Assembly: GCF_003945595.2 (NCBI RefSeq) | Contig: NW_024104361.1 | Location: 186,001 to 250,000 of the forward strand | Direction: 5' to 3' | Source of the DNA: Pipra filicauda | Taxonomy: Eukaryota > Chordata > Aves > Passeriformes > Pipridae | Length of the DNA: 64,000 nucleotides | Notes under the pieces: generated by a model | Told to the model about the DNA's origin: nothing | Database searches by the model: none | Seen by the model: only the letters and a program-made list of their open reading frames with translations | In this document: piece by piece, positions 1-59,501 of the stretch | Layout of the letters: every line of letters begins with the position of its first letter | How positions within the stretch are numbered: position 1 is the stretch's first letter | Translations under genes and position numbers: made by a program

Positions 1-3000
1 GCAAGGTGCAACAAGTCAGCCAGACAAAGCTTTTTGCAAGGATAAGGTCATAAAAAAAGACCAAGTTGAAGGGTTGGAGTGTGTTTACATGCCCTAAACG
101 CTGGATGTTTCTTACACTGCAGTTCAGCCGGCAAGCCTCTGCTTTTGTGAGGGTGCAGCCAGTCCTCTCCACTCCATCCCTGCACAGCCTCCACCAGAGA
201 TTTCCATGAAAAAAAGACCTGGAGATTCAATTCTCTCCCTCCCAGTGGGCACTTCCGATTTTGATTAACCTGTGAAGAGCACCATCCTTGACCTGCAGAG
301 AGGATGGGCCGCTGGAGCCTTTGTTTCACAGCAGAGGTCAAGTGAGAGAGACCTAGGCAGTGAGAACACTTGGCTACATCTGGCTTTCCAATTAACTTTC
401 CAAAAGCCCCATGGCAAGTGTTTCTAATAACAAACAGCTTTGCCGGTTCCCAGACCCACCTGCCTGGGATGCTGGAGTTTGAGAAGTGACAGAACCAAAA
501 CTCAGGACCCAAACAATATGCCCAGCAGATGGTCCCTGGCCATATGTCCAGGCAAGGAGGAACAGCTGGCAGGTCTCTCAATGCCAAGATCTGAGCAAGA
601 CCACCCTGCTCCACAAACAGCAGATTTTGGAGGGTAAGTGTCCTGTGGATTTTGCTGTTTCTCCCAGGCTGTGGCTCTCAGTCTTCTGGACAGTGTAGTT
701 ACAATAATCGGAGAGAAAAGCCATCAGTCCCTGTCCATGTAGGTCCTGCAGAGAGAGACAGGCATCACTGTTTCTTGAAGGACACATGCCTGGTTTGCAG
801 AACAGTTTTTAATGTCTGCTTTGGTGCTGCTGCCTTTGCTGTGGTTTGCAAAAGTGCAGAACACGTTGCATCTTCAAAGCAGCAGAAAATTTAGATGGCA
901 AATGGTATCTAAAATGGGGTTTTGCCTACACCAGTCAAAGCCCTGATATGCCAGGACTGGCACAATTCCACACTTTTCCCGCTGCAAAGCCTACTGTGAA
1001 GATGATCCAGTTTCCTGGGGAGCTGGTGATAGGTCAGAAGGATGGCTGAGCACTGAAGACAAACACGGAAACCCTGGCCAAGGGGCCACTCGGAAAGACG
1101 TGGGATGACAAATAGTTTCCAGATTTTTGTTTGGAGGTTGAAGTTTTTGCTCAAGCTCAGAGCTGCTTAACTTCTGGCCAGAGAGGGACAGTGCAGCGAT
1201 AGTGGCAGAAACAGACAGTCTCCATGATTTGGCAGCTCCCAGGATTCCATTCTTCATACAATCAACATTTTAAAAAGAAGACAAGGAAAAGCAGCCACCC
1301 AACAAAAACAGTCTCTTGGAATCACTCACTGCTGAACTGTTGTCTTGGCGTGATACTGTGCAAATCACGCTGTTGTCCTCCAGAGAAAGAGGCAACAGTC
1401 TGTAGTCTACAGAGGAAGCCAAATTGCACCATTTCCAGGTTTTTCTCCCTAATTCTTTTTTTAGCACTTCTTGTCCGGGGAAGTGTCCAACCGGGAACCA
1501 AAACTAATGAATTGTGGCTAGGCTCTTCTTGCTTCTTGCCTTTTCAGAAGCCAGCGGTGGACAGATCCTCTAATTTATAGCCTATCTTCCCTCCTGGTCA
1601 CTGGCCAACAGGACCAGGTGGTTTTCTATGTATCTTGCAAAGCAAAGCTGACCAAGTTCAACTCTGCAGAGCTAAAAAGCCAGTGCAAATGTTATAAGTT
1701 CCTGCTAGCATTGTGTACAAAACCAGAACTGCCAGTGCAACACGAGGCATTTTGTGGAACGGGCACATCCCTCAAACCCTGCAAAAGGACTGTTTGGCCC
1801 CATCCTCTGCAGGGTTAAATATTCACTGAGTCTGCAGAGAGAGGGAGGAGATGTAACCTGAAGGTAAAGGTTTTCCCTGCCAGTGTAGCTCTGAGGTCTC
1901 TCCCAAAGGATACTTATTGCTTCACTGTGGCAAACCTCAGTCTCACAGCCCAGCAGGCCCGTCCCCTCCTTCCCCTTCCCTTCCCTCATCACCACACGGG
2001 ATCGCTCTGGTTAAGGCAGAGTTGCACCCTTGTTTATAGCTCTTTCCTGGGAAACCCTTGTGGGACTCAAACAGTCCAGTCGTGGTGTCTCAAATTGCTG
2101 AAGAAAGCATTTTCTTCCCCAGAATGGGAGAGTACATAAGGAACCTGGGCTTTTTGGCATCGTAGCAGAGCTTTCAGGGTAGGCAAGATGCCGCAGTGGT
2201 CACCTGATGAGCATGGTACAGGATTTACCTCATCCTGCTGCTTCCATCTACATGAGTGCTTCAAAATCTGCTGAAGTCTGGACCATATGGACCATAAACT
2301 TCCTGACTTGGCTCACACAGTTTTTAATTTTTATTTTTTTTAATTTGAGATTGAAAATCCCTAAGTGAAGTGGTATCTTTACTGGATACCCACAAATCTA
2401 CGGTCACTGTGACCTGGGGTGTCACAGGTCCCAAAAACTGAAGAACTGGGAAAAATTAACAGCCAGGACATTTTCTTTTTTTTCTGTGTTTTTAAGTGGG
2501 TGATGAAGAAGCTGCCAAACACATCCCAAGCCAGTGTTTGCTGTACCTGATCCCAAACTGGTAGCCAGTTCTGGCTAGCTAGCAAGAGGTGGGGAAAAGA
2601 CTTGGTGCTCATGTTCCTCTTGTCGCAATGCCTAACTCTCCTTTTTCTCTTAGTTTTCAGAGGACCAAAAAAAACCCAACCAACCAATCAACCAAAAAAA
2701 CCAACAACCAAAACCAACCAACCAAAAAAAAAAAAACAAACCAGAAAACAAAAACATCATCTCTTCTCCAGAATTATTTGTGAGGAAAATGAATGTGCTG
2801 GGACTTGAGATTAGGGGAGGAGGAGAAGGGGGATGGTTGTGTTTAGACACCAGTGATCTGTGAGGCTTGTCTTGCACAGAGCAGCACCCTGCATTAAACG
2901 CCTCCGGTTTATGGCAGCAAGAATTGCCATAAAATGAGCTCAGCCTCTGGAATATACTCCAAAGCCTAGCATATGGGCTAGGGACACCCATTTAATTAAT

Positions 3001-3261
3001 GTAAAAACTTCAAGGAAACTGCTTGCAGTCCAAAATGGAGCTGCTCCAGCATTTTCTTGGCCCTATACAAGCTGGAGTGGGGATGAGAGATTTCCCCTCC
3101 TTCCCAAGACACTTTCCCTTGGAGGAGAATTAGGTGTCTCTTCAGAGAGTCCTAGGATAATTGGTCAGAGGCTGGAGGAAAGGCTCTGTAGAGAGGACTT
3201 AGGGTCTATCAAAATTCATTTCAGTTCCTCTAAACTGCTGTCTCCGTTTCATCCTTCCCAG
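1..3261 (+). other. COL13A1: COL13A1 intron (partial), upstream of first visible exon
   Basis: No Gly-X-Y exon with AG/GT borders was found here on either strand. Short open frames are non-repetitive and have no recognisable domain. The only marked structure is an A-rich CAAC/CCAAA low-complexity tract around 2664-2755. The stretch is read as intron because the next exon opens in phase 0 inside COL1. Confidence 0.7.
2664..2755. repeat. A-rich CCAA/CAAC simple repeat
   Basis: A tract made of CCAACCAACCAA-type units alternating with A-runs. It is low-complexity intronic DNA, and the protein-like frames across it are artefacts of this composition. Confidence 0.8.
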
Positions 3262-50335
<47,074 letters not shown>

Positions 50336-52909
50336 TAGTCACCGTGCACTGGGAATGTAAAGACTCCATGATTTATAATTATCCTCCCATGGGCTGGAAT
50401 AACGCTCGTGACAATGAGCTCTGGCTGGCAAGAAATTCTGACCCCTTTCTAAATTGTAGGCGTGCAAGTAGCTCAGTGAAAACCTCATTTAAAATTAAGC
50501 ATAATGCAGCATTCCTCGATGATATCCTAATGAATGTTTGTTAGAGAAATCAATCCATATGGCTTTTCAAAACATTAACCAAAGGTCACATGCAGATTTG
50601 CCATTACAATTTGCATCTGTACATCTTAATTATCCGTCCTGACCTACCCTTGTTAATGTCTCAAGTCTAAACTACCCAGAAAGGAAAGTACTGCCAGGCT
50701 AAAGTGACTATCGCAATATGCTTTCCTTAGAAAATGAGTGGAAGCCTAAATCCATTCCCTAAAACACGTCCACTGGCATTGGCCCTTCACGTAGGGGGAA
50801 AGGCAGTGGGCAACCCAGGAGATTCAGGGGGAAGCCACCATGTTTAACGATCCCAAGGGAGAAACGTGAGTGGTGGTTCATTAGTGAGCCTGATCCACTC
50901 AAGTCCTGCTCTTTGTGTGATGCCACCACTGAGACAGGAGCTGGGCTTCTCCTGGCTGCAGCTGTGCCAGCTGGAGTGGTCCCCACCACCACCCCTTCTG
51001 TACTCGGCTACGCTGCTCAATTATTCATCTGTTCATAAACCATTCATTAGTTATTTTCCAGATGATTCCATACAGTCTTTTAGCACCATCAGAGTCAAGT
51101 GACAGGGTATAAGGGATGTACTTCCCTGGTACACAGGGACTGCCCAAGGAACCCAGTGCAGCCCCTGACTGCTGCAACCCATCTGTCACCTCACCCTTTC
51201 AGAAATTTATTGAATTTCATCTAAAAACCAGTGAGGTTTCTCTGCCTGTGTCCCCTCCCTCCCCACCCCGCAGGCTGTTCCGACTCAAGTGCTCTCGCGG
51301 TTAGGAAACTCCTTGCAACTTTCAACCTAAACTAATTCATGGTATTTACAACCATTTCTTCTCATGCCAACATTGTCCTTGGGATGGAACTTTTCCATGC
51401 ATGATGTTTTTGTGAGATGCTTGGGGTACTGGAGCTGAAATGGCACAGAAGGAAAATGAACCACAAGAGCCATGAGGGATTCTTGTTGGTTTTCTCAGTA
51501 ATAGCTATCGTTAATATAAGCCCCAGCTCCCTGTTACAAGGCTTTGCAGCTGTGGAGCTGAGCTAATTGGAACAGCCAGTGTTCCAGTCGTGTTTTAATT
51601 GCTCACTTGTTAAACAAAGCAATTCCTAAAGACCCAGATGGGTACACTGGAGGTGCTTTGGGTTTGGGAGTTTGTAGCAGCAGTGAATTTCTACTCTGAT
51701 CTTGAAGCGTTCAGCTGCAAGGTAGAATGTTTGAATGCTTCACCCCTTCTAAAAATGCTGGCTATCCTTAATCCTTGAAAACTTACAGATCCCTAAGAGA
51801 ACCTGCCAATGCTTCCTGTCCCCTTTGGTCTCTGTAGAGTGCTTTTGTTTTGTAGCTGGTATTTGTGATTGCACTGCATGGAATTGTTGTTGCTTGGTTT
51901 TATCTGATCCAAAAGCAAAGTGCACGTCTGTAACGTTGCCCTGGCACAGCTACTGAAAGGTCAAGGACTTCTGAGGTAATACTGTACCTGTTTTATTTCT
52001 TGAGCTGTTTTTTGACTGATACATTTGTGAGAAAGCCCTTGCCTGAGGTGCAGGAGGCCTTGAAATGTAGTTGCCAGAACTCTTGAAAGTACCTGACTTG
52101 GGTCAGCAAAGACTTATCTGTTTCTGGGGGAAATGTGTAAGGTACCCACTCACCTGTCCTAAAGGTGGGAACGTGGTGGCAAATGTTCCCTGCCGTTGCT
52201 GCAGCCACAGCCTGGGATTTTAACTGAAGTAGATGAGTGAACATTTTGGATTGCTCTTCCTACAGCCCCCGTACTAACACAATCCCATCAGCCACTGGGA
52301 TAGACCGAGGGTCAGTGACACCACACTGATCCGCTGCTCTTCCCAAACCTGAGCACTTTGCATGTCAAGAGAAACCCAAACGGTGGCAGCGGGGTTTGCA
52401 CCACCCTGAGTGTGACAGTTTCCTTTCAGGGTCTGTCCCTACTAAAACCTGTAACCTGATTACTGTTGATTCTGCCTGGCTGTTTTCACATGAAACACTT
52501 TGTCTGCCACTTCAAGGGTCAAACTCCTTGGCTGATAGCCAGAAAGTGAGTCTGAGGGTGGAGAAGCTTGAGAAATGGCAGCAGAGTGAAAGGAGAAGGA
52601 GGACCTTCCTGAAGATTTGCTGGAGATGTTTTGCAAGTTGCCTCCCTGAAGCCTGGGAAGAGTTGTTGAGCTGCGCACCAGGAATGTGCCTGCTTGGGGC
52701 TGCGGGAGCTCGGCATGCCAGCGCTTTCTGCTTTGCTCTCTCTTCTCCCAGAGGCCAGAGGCAGGGGTCGAAAATGACACCATTTATATTCTTTTCCTTT
52801 GGTCATTTTCGCTTCATTCGACTTTTGTGGTCAGACTCTTCAGATGAAGAATTAAGCTCGTTTTCCAGCAGCGGCTGCATAAATGAGTGCAAGACATGGA
52901 CAATATTTC

Positions 52910-52929
52910 GGGGGGGGGGGGGGGGGGGG
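52910..52929. repeat. Homopolymer run of 20 G
   Basis: Twenty consecutive G on the plus strand, then A and GGGG. It is capable of G-quadruplex formation and of length error in sequencing. Confidence 0.95.
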
Positions 52930-53769
52930 AGGGGAATCCTTTGATCTGAGAGAAATCTTTCTTGAACGATTCTCTTTAGGAGAAGCAGAGAACCCCCCGT
53001 GTTCAGCTCAGAGTGCTGCTCAGAGAGGACACGATCACACTTTTTGCTTTCGTTTCTGGTTACCAGGTGACAGACTTCCACCTGTATCACTGATGATTCC
53101 ATCTTTAACCTTTTCATCACAAACTTTCTTCTCCTGTGAAATTATAAGGAAATGACTTTGTTTTTTGGGTATTTTTTTTAACTGCTCTGGATTTTGAAGG
53201 CATGAACTATGTGTTCAAAGGAGGCAAATGTGGAGTGTGGAAAAAGTCTGGTTTCACTGACTAATTCCTTTGCTTCCTGTACTTGTGCTTTGGTCTCCAC
53301 TGCACACACTGGATGTACTTTGCCTGGAGCCCTCCAGAAATGTTTTCTGCTGGCCCATTAAGGCCCTTTTGTGGGTATCTCTCCGCAGACGTACTTCCAG
53401 ATGGAAAATAAGGATCACAGAGGTTCAGTTCCACTGTTACATGTTTTAATACATTCACTGAAGGGAAATAAAGATTTGGCAAAGTACTGAGGGCTTCGGA
53501 GGATGTTTCCCAGCTGCCTGAAGGGCAGAATATACAGTCCTGGATACCTCCTACCAACTGCAAACCTGGCATCCCTTCCTCAGCCCCTGCTGCTGAAGAT
53601 TAAATTCTGTTCACATGTAAGCTCTAGTGTCTTGCCACCACAGCAATTTATTAAAAAAACCCCAAACCTAAAATAAATAATTAAGTATGTATCTTATGAA
53701 CATGACTACTTCCCTGAGTGCATTGGGAATCCCATTTGCCCAAGCACTAAAACACACATTTAACTTTGA

Positions 53770-53930
53770 TTCCCTGTGATTCCCGCTGGCCTAAATGATC
53801 CATTTGCATACTGAAGTACTCTGGTGAGCCAGGGCCATTGTTATTAGAGCTAATGAATGATGTTATCTGAGTCATTAGGAAGAATTAAACGATAAGCAAT
53901 TCATGTTACAGTTCAGAAAGAAAGAGCTGA
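53770..53930. promoter_or_regulatory. Candidate distal regulatory element
   Basis: AT-rich block with closely spaced recognisable words: ATTTGCAT octamer-like (53802), CCATTGTT SOX-like (53835), TAATGAATGA homeodomain-like (53851), TTATCT GATA-like (53863). Such density resembles conserved vertebrate enhancers, but I cannot test conservation. Confidence 0.25.
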
Positions 53931-54278
53931 TTTCAGGCTCAAAGGGATGTATTTAAACCAGAGCAATCCCAGATTCGAACGCCCTTTGTTAGCACTGGAA
54001 TCATCCTGACCTTCTGATAAGGACACCTGTACCTGACACCCACCTCCTCCTGCCAACGCACAGGAAGTCTACTGTTAAAATAATTCCAGGTTTACAAAGA
54101 TTGGGGGGGAAGTCCTACTTTCAGTTTCATCTGAAGGATTGCAGGGTTTTTTCTTAAGGCTTCTAACAGATGTATTCAGTGCATAGAGTAACAGGGGAAG
54201 AAATTGTTTCAGTTAGGAACTAGACTGGTGGAAAGGTTAATTTATTTTATTTGTATTTTTTTTTATTTTTACTTTTTC

Positions 54279-54302
54279 GGGGGGGGGGGAGGGGGTTGGA
54301 GG
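54279..54302. repeat. G-rich run
   Basis: Eleven G, A, five G, then TTGGAGGG. Like the run at 52.9 kb, it is preceded by TTTCG and interrupted by a single A. Confidence 0.9.
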
Positions 54303-57300
54303 GAGAACCTGACCAGAACTGCAGGCGGTAGGTGTGCTTTTTTCCTTCTTTTTTATTGAAAACATTTATATATATAATTTGATAATGTTACTTTTACTGT
54401 TCTTTTTAATAATGATTTTTGGGGGCAATTTGTTTGCTCTGTTGTGTTTTCTTCTAGGTATATTTTTAATGGGCTTTTAGAATAAGTGTGTAAAAGTTCC
54501 TCACCGAAAACGCCCTAAGGACATTTCTATCGTCTTTTTTTTCCTCCCTAAGTTCAGTAGTAAAATGGTGCTTTCCACAGGCAAACCAGTTTTCAGTGGG
54601 AATAAACATATTCCCACAGGCCACACCGAGGGACCAGGTACCAGTGACCTCTCTCAGACAAAACAGCTCCCTCCACACTCTCCATTTACATTTACAAAGA
54701 TGAAAAGGGCTATGTGAGGGACCAGCCGACTGGAAATGGTCCCTTCCCACCTCGGGGGTCTGTCGGGAAGCAGCTGGTCTAGCAAGAGCTGCTGTGTCCC
54801 CTTCAGCTGCATTCTACAGCCGGGCTAGAAAGCTCGTTAAAATTAAATTAAAAAGTCATGTTTATTTGAAGATGGCAAGTTCTTGGAGGGTACCTGCTAC
54901 GGTATTGCTGTCTCTTGTTACTGTTTTCCCTCCTCGGAATCCAGCAACACACTCAGGCTCAAGCTTAGCATTAGGCTGTGCTTCACCCTGAGCCTATCTG
55001 CAAATGCTTTGCTGGATGAGGGTCTCCCCTTCTTTTCCATATTTTTTTGTGTTCTTTTTTTTTCCCCTTCTCTTGTTTGTGTCCCTATTGCTTCCAGATG
55101 TTTTTGTCCCGGACAAAGTAGTTTCCTCCCCCCTACATTTTCAGAAGATCTCTGTTGGTCGCATTTTGATAATTTCCCACTCACTTTTATTATCAGTCCT
55201 TCCTGCTATCCTTCTGCCCTCCGTGTAGGCCTGCTTTGTTAAACATTTTGATCTGATGAGAACATCATGGCAAACATGAAATAAGATTGTAGATGTTTGT
55301 TGATATTTTTTAGAGTTGACTGTAAAGCTTCTGCTGTTTAAAACACACGGCAGCAAAACCAGTGTAGCTTTGTAGCTTTCTTATGATCTCTGGTTTTTTT
55401 TTTTTTGAACAGGCTCATTCTGAGCCTGAATATTGCAAATTTTTTTTTTCACGAAAAACCTGCTAAACTTTTGTTTTTCCTGCAAAACGTGAGCTTGTTG
55501 AACTGCTGTTGCAAGGTTTAGTAGGTTAGACATTAATGACAGGTGTGAGAGGACTGGTTGTGGAGCCTGTGGAGTGCAACTTACACGCTTGCTTTCCATT
55601 GTACGCCGTTTGTTGGTCTGTTGTCTCTGGTGGAGGTTTGCTGGGAGTGTGAAATTCCATTTTGTGATAATTCCATTGGGGTTTTTTTCCACATTTGTGT
55701 TTCAAAGTGTTGCTTCAGTAAATCTTCCCTTTTGCTCTCCTGCAAAGATTTGCATTTACCCTGATGTTGCACCCCGCCAGCAGTGCCACAGACTGAGCAG
55801 TTTCACCTGTTTTTTGAGCCTTCCAAAGGAAGTGTGTCATCTCCCTAAACTCCACAGCCTTTTCTGCAGCGGGATGATGTCCATGAAAAGGAGAGAGGCA
55901 GCAAGACTGTGCAGGCCACCATAAGGAGACTCCTTCTCCGAGCCTGGTCCCTCCCCATTCACTCATGACCTGCCCCATTACCACTCCTTTTGCTGTGTTA
56001 TTGTTCTCCCTCACCAGTCAAAGGCAGAGAAAACATTGCCATGGGCATGTTCAGCCCAGCCCCAGAAGGACTGAGATGACCCCCTGGATGCAGGGAGGAA
56101 CCATCCTCATGGCTCCAGATGTTGGGCAGTGCAGGGATGGGAGGGAGTTCCTGATCCTGGGGGATGGCCTGCAGATGTCACGGCTCTCCCACTGGCAGTG
56201 CCCGAGTTCCAGGCCACACTCCCACTGCGTGTGTGGAGGTATTGCTCCTGATGCCCTGGCTTGCAGGAGTGTCCCCCATCCAGGGCAGTTCGCTTCACCA
56301 AGAAGTCAAGTTGTTGACCCTTGACAGGGTCCTCAGAGCGATAGAAAACCCCTCCCTGGTTCCACCTAGAATGCTTGTGTCATTGGCACTGCTCCTGTTT
56401 CTCATCTGTACATCAGCTGGACACCAAATTGACCTAATCCCTGCAGGAGAATGATTTCTGAAGCAACTTTATGTTGTTACATATCTGTATTTTACAACAG
56501 AGATTTTACTTTTGTTTTCCCTTTGGTGGCATAGACTGTAGAATATTTATTATAGCTGTAGTAAAGTGATGATTTATGAGTAGACCTTGACAGGGCATTG
56601 TTTCTGTGTTTCTCTTACAAACACTGATTAATTAAGATGTTTAAACCTGAATACACTTTTTACACTTTTTTTTTGCTTGTTTTTACATTGAACTTTTCAG
56701 CCTGTGTATTGAATATCCAGTGTTATTTGGCATTCATTAATGTGTGTGCTGTGTATACTTTGTGTTACCAGGAATTTTTACTGTCATTGTGCTGTTTCTA
56801 AGACATTGTTTCAACTCCTTTTGACATAGTTTAGCTATTTGGAATTTTTTGGCCTTCCAGACAATTCTACACTAAGTAATTGCTAGAATGAAGAGAACAA
56901 AGGGCTGTTCTTTCCCATAAGCTTTTCAACCTCAGCAGGAGCTTCTTCAGCCAAAATGAGCATTTGATTTTCTTCTTTCACTTTTTCCTTGTTAATATTC
57001 TTTTGTTTTGGTTTTCAATCCTGGGAATTCTGAATTCCATATTGGCCATTTCTAGCAATATTTTAGAAAAACAGAGATAGCTGTGCCATAAGGAGTTACT
57101 GATCATAACAGAATTGAAATACTGTAATTATTTTGGGGTTGTTAGTAAGTATATTTTCCACTATTAAGTTTTTAAGCAAATCTTTTCACAGTGTGATAAA
57201 ATAATAAAAAGACACTAAAGGACTAAGCACTCAACATGAGGAAAGGGATTCAGGTAAATTATTTCCATCCATAGGAATGAAAAATAGCTTAGGAATTTTA

Positions 57301-59484
57301 ATGTCAGAACAAATGCTGGGCTTCAGTTACCCATTTCCTGTGTCCATTAATTAATCCAGTGATTTCAATGAAACCACACCTGGCCTGGAAACTAAGGGCA
57401 CACTTACAGGACTCACTGAATCACTCCTCAGTAGAGTGATTCATCAGATAAAGAAACTAGTGCTGATGTTGTTCAGAGGTGCTGGTTTATACTGTGATAA
57501 AAACTGCTCCGCAGAGCTGTATGTTGCTGTTTTAAGTACCTCAGCCTAGTAATGACATCAGGAGAACAAAGATTCCAGGAGCAAGTTAGTTTGGGGAATG
57601 GACTTTTGGAAAATCAAAGGAGGGCTAAAAAACAAGCAGGAGGCAATGAAAAATGTCTCTGGCTGGGTAGTTGTTGTAATGGTAAACATAACATGTGAAG
57701 TGTCATCTATTGTTCTCCAAGAGGAGTCTGATGAATTGCCCGTGCCTTCTGTTGAAGCTTTACTCCTTTGTGTCAATGTTTTAGTGAGGTTTCTGTTTTA
57801 ATTTATAAATTAAATACATACATACATATTCCAGTACAGTCTGCATTTGCTACCTGTGATGTACATACCTTCTTCTCCCTTTTATAAAAACCCCTGTTTA
57901 TGTACAACTAGTTTCTGTCTTTTGTAAATGACACCACATGCAGATCCATAACCCATAAATGCACATACAGGTGAATTCACTTCCCATTTGGGGTTTTAGG
58001 CTCATATCCTGAGACAACCGCGCCATCTGCTGTTTGCCATCAGGCCCGGGAACTATGGAACTCGGTGGGAAATGTCAACCGATTTAGCAGGGCAGAATTC
58101 TCCAAAGTACTGTTGTCACTGTGAAACTGGACAGCTGGAGAGAGGACAGAGTCCTTCCCAGTGCCTGGGCAAAGGGAAAGGCAGCAACCCCAGCTGAGAC
58201 ACAGTGCTGGACACTGGGGAATGTGCTTGGGAGAAAGGCAGCCTGAGCCCTCCCATGGCATGAACAGCCTTACTGGAGCCCACTCTTACAGTGTTAATTA
58301 ATGTCATAAAACACAAAGCCACACTAATTGTGGAACTGAGAGGGCAGGGGCAAAGAGGGGAGAGAGGGAAGACCAGAGGAAAGTGGAGACTGACTCTCTA
58401 GTCAGGCCCACGCTAAAATGATCATAATTATCAGCCGTGGGTATTGTCTGTCTTTCCTCAAAGCAGACAGAACCAAAGAGAAGGTGTCCATCCATCTCTC
58501 CGTTGCCCTCAGCTTAGGTGTACCTCCCCTCCCTCCCCTCCTGCTCTCCTGTGTGCCCGGGTGTGTATCTGTGTGAGCCCAAATCACAGTGGTGGTTCCT
58601 TGGAATGAAAGCCATGTGCTGAACAACCATTAGCTCCTGAACAGACAGCAAAAGTGTGTGCTTTGCTCCTGACCTCCTCTGGGTACAGATACAATGAGCC
58701 TTGGAGTGCAAGGCAAAACCCTCAAGGATCTGGATGTTTAGAAGTGACTGATGCATCAAGTTATTTAGGAAAACGGACATGTTTCGATGCTCCAGCTTGG
58801 AACGGAGAATGCGTTTGAAACTTATGGCTTTTATCATTCCTGAAGGCTTCAAGGTCACTCTTGCTTTATAAAAATGATGGCTCCTGGATGTGTATTGCTG
58901 TACCCTGGGAGAGTAGTGAAATCTTGCACTGGTGCAATAAATAAACCTTCTGGAGGTTTGCTGTGTGCTGCCTCAGACCCAAGGGTAGGTTTGTTTCAAG
59001 GCATTTTCATTTATTTATATGTCACAGTTGAGATTTTTTTTTTTCCCCCCTAAGGGCTCTGCAGTTAGCAGGAAAAGTAGTTAATGAAGTAAATTGTCTC
59101 GTTTTAAATCAAGCTCAGGATCAATTATGAAAGCAGACAAACAAGCAGTGCTGTGCAGTCCTGCCCTGTGAAGCTTCTCTGAGAAGAACTTGGAGCTTAA
59201 TGGTCCCATCCAGGGAGACGATGTGCTTGTTTGTGCCACCAGAGGAGAAGGGAAATGTGTGTCACTGCTCCAAACTGCACCAAAGAGTGTAACTGCGAGG
59301 GGACAGACATCTCTGCTGGCACAGAAAATCGATCAGATATAAGACCCCTTTGCAACAACTGTGAGAAGCGGGAAATATGATACATTTCGTATGTGAAATG
59401 CCAGTTTGCTAAGGATGTCCCCTGCAGTACAGACCTGGAGTTTCCATAATTCTGAAAGATATATTTGTAAATCTCCATCAGACC

Positions 59485-59501
59485 AAAAAAAAAAAAAAAA
59501 A
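59485..59501. repeat. Poly(A) run of 17
   Basis: Seventeen A in intergenic DNA. No retroposed gene was recognised upstream of it. Confidence 0.85.

Noticed and set aside
48..614. 188-codon minus-strand open frame at the start of the window
   Set aside because: No known domain or repeat, ordinary intron composition, and no splice or promoter context. It is likely chance.
52396..52944. 182-codon plus-strand open frame in the intergenic region
   Set aside because: It ends in the poly-G tract as a run of glycine, has no recognisable domain, no exon context and ordinary composition.
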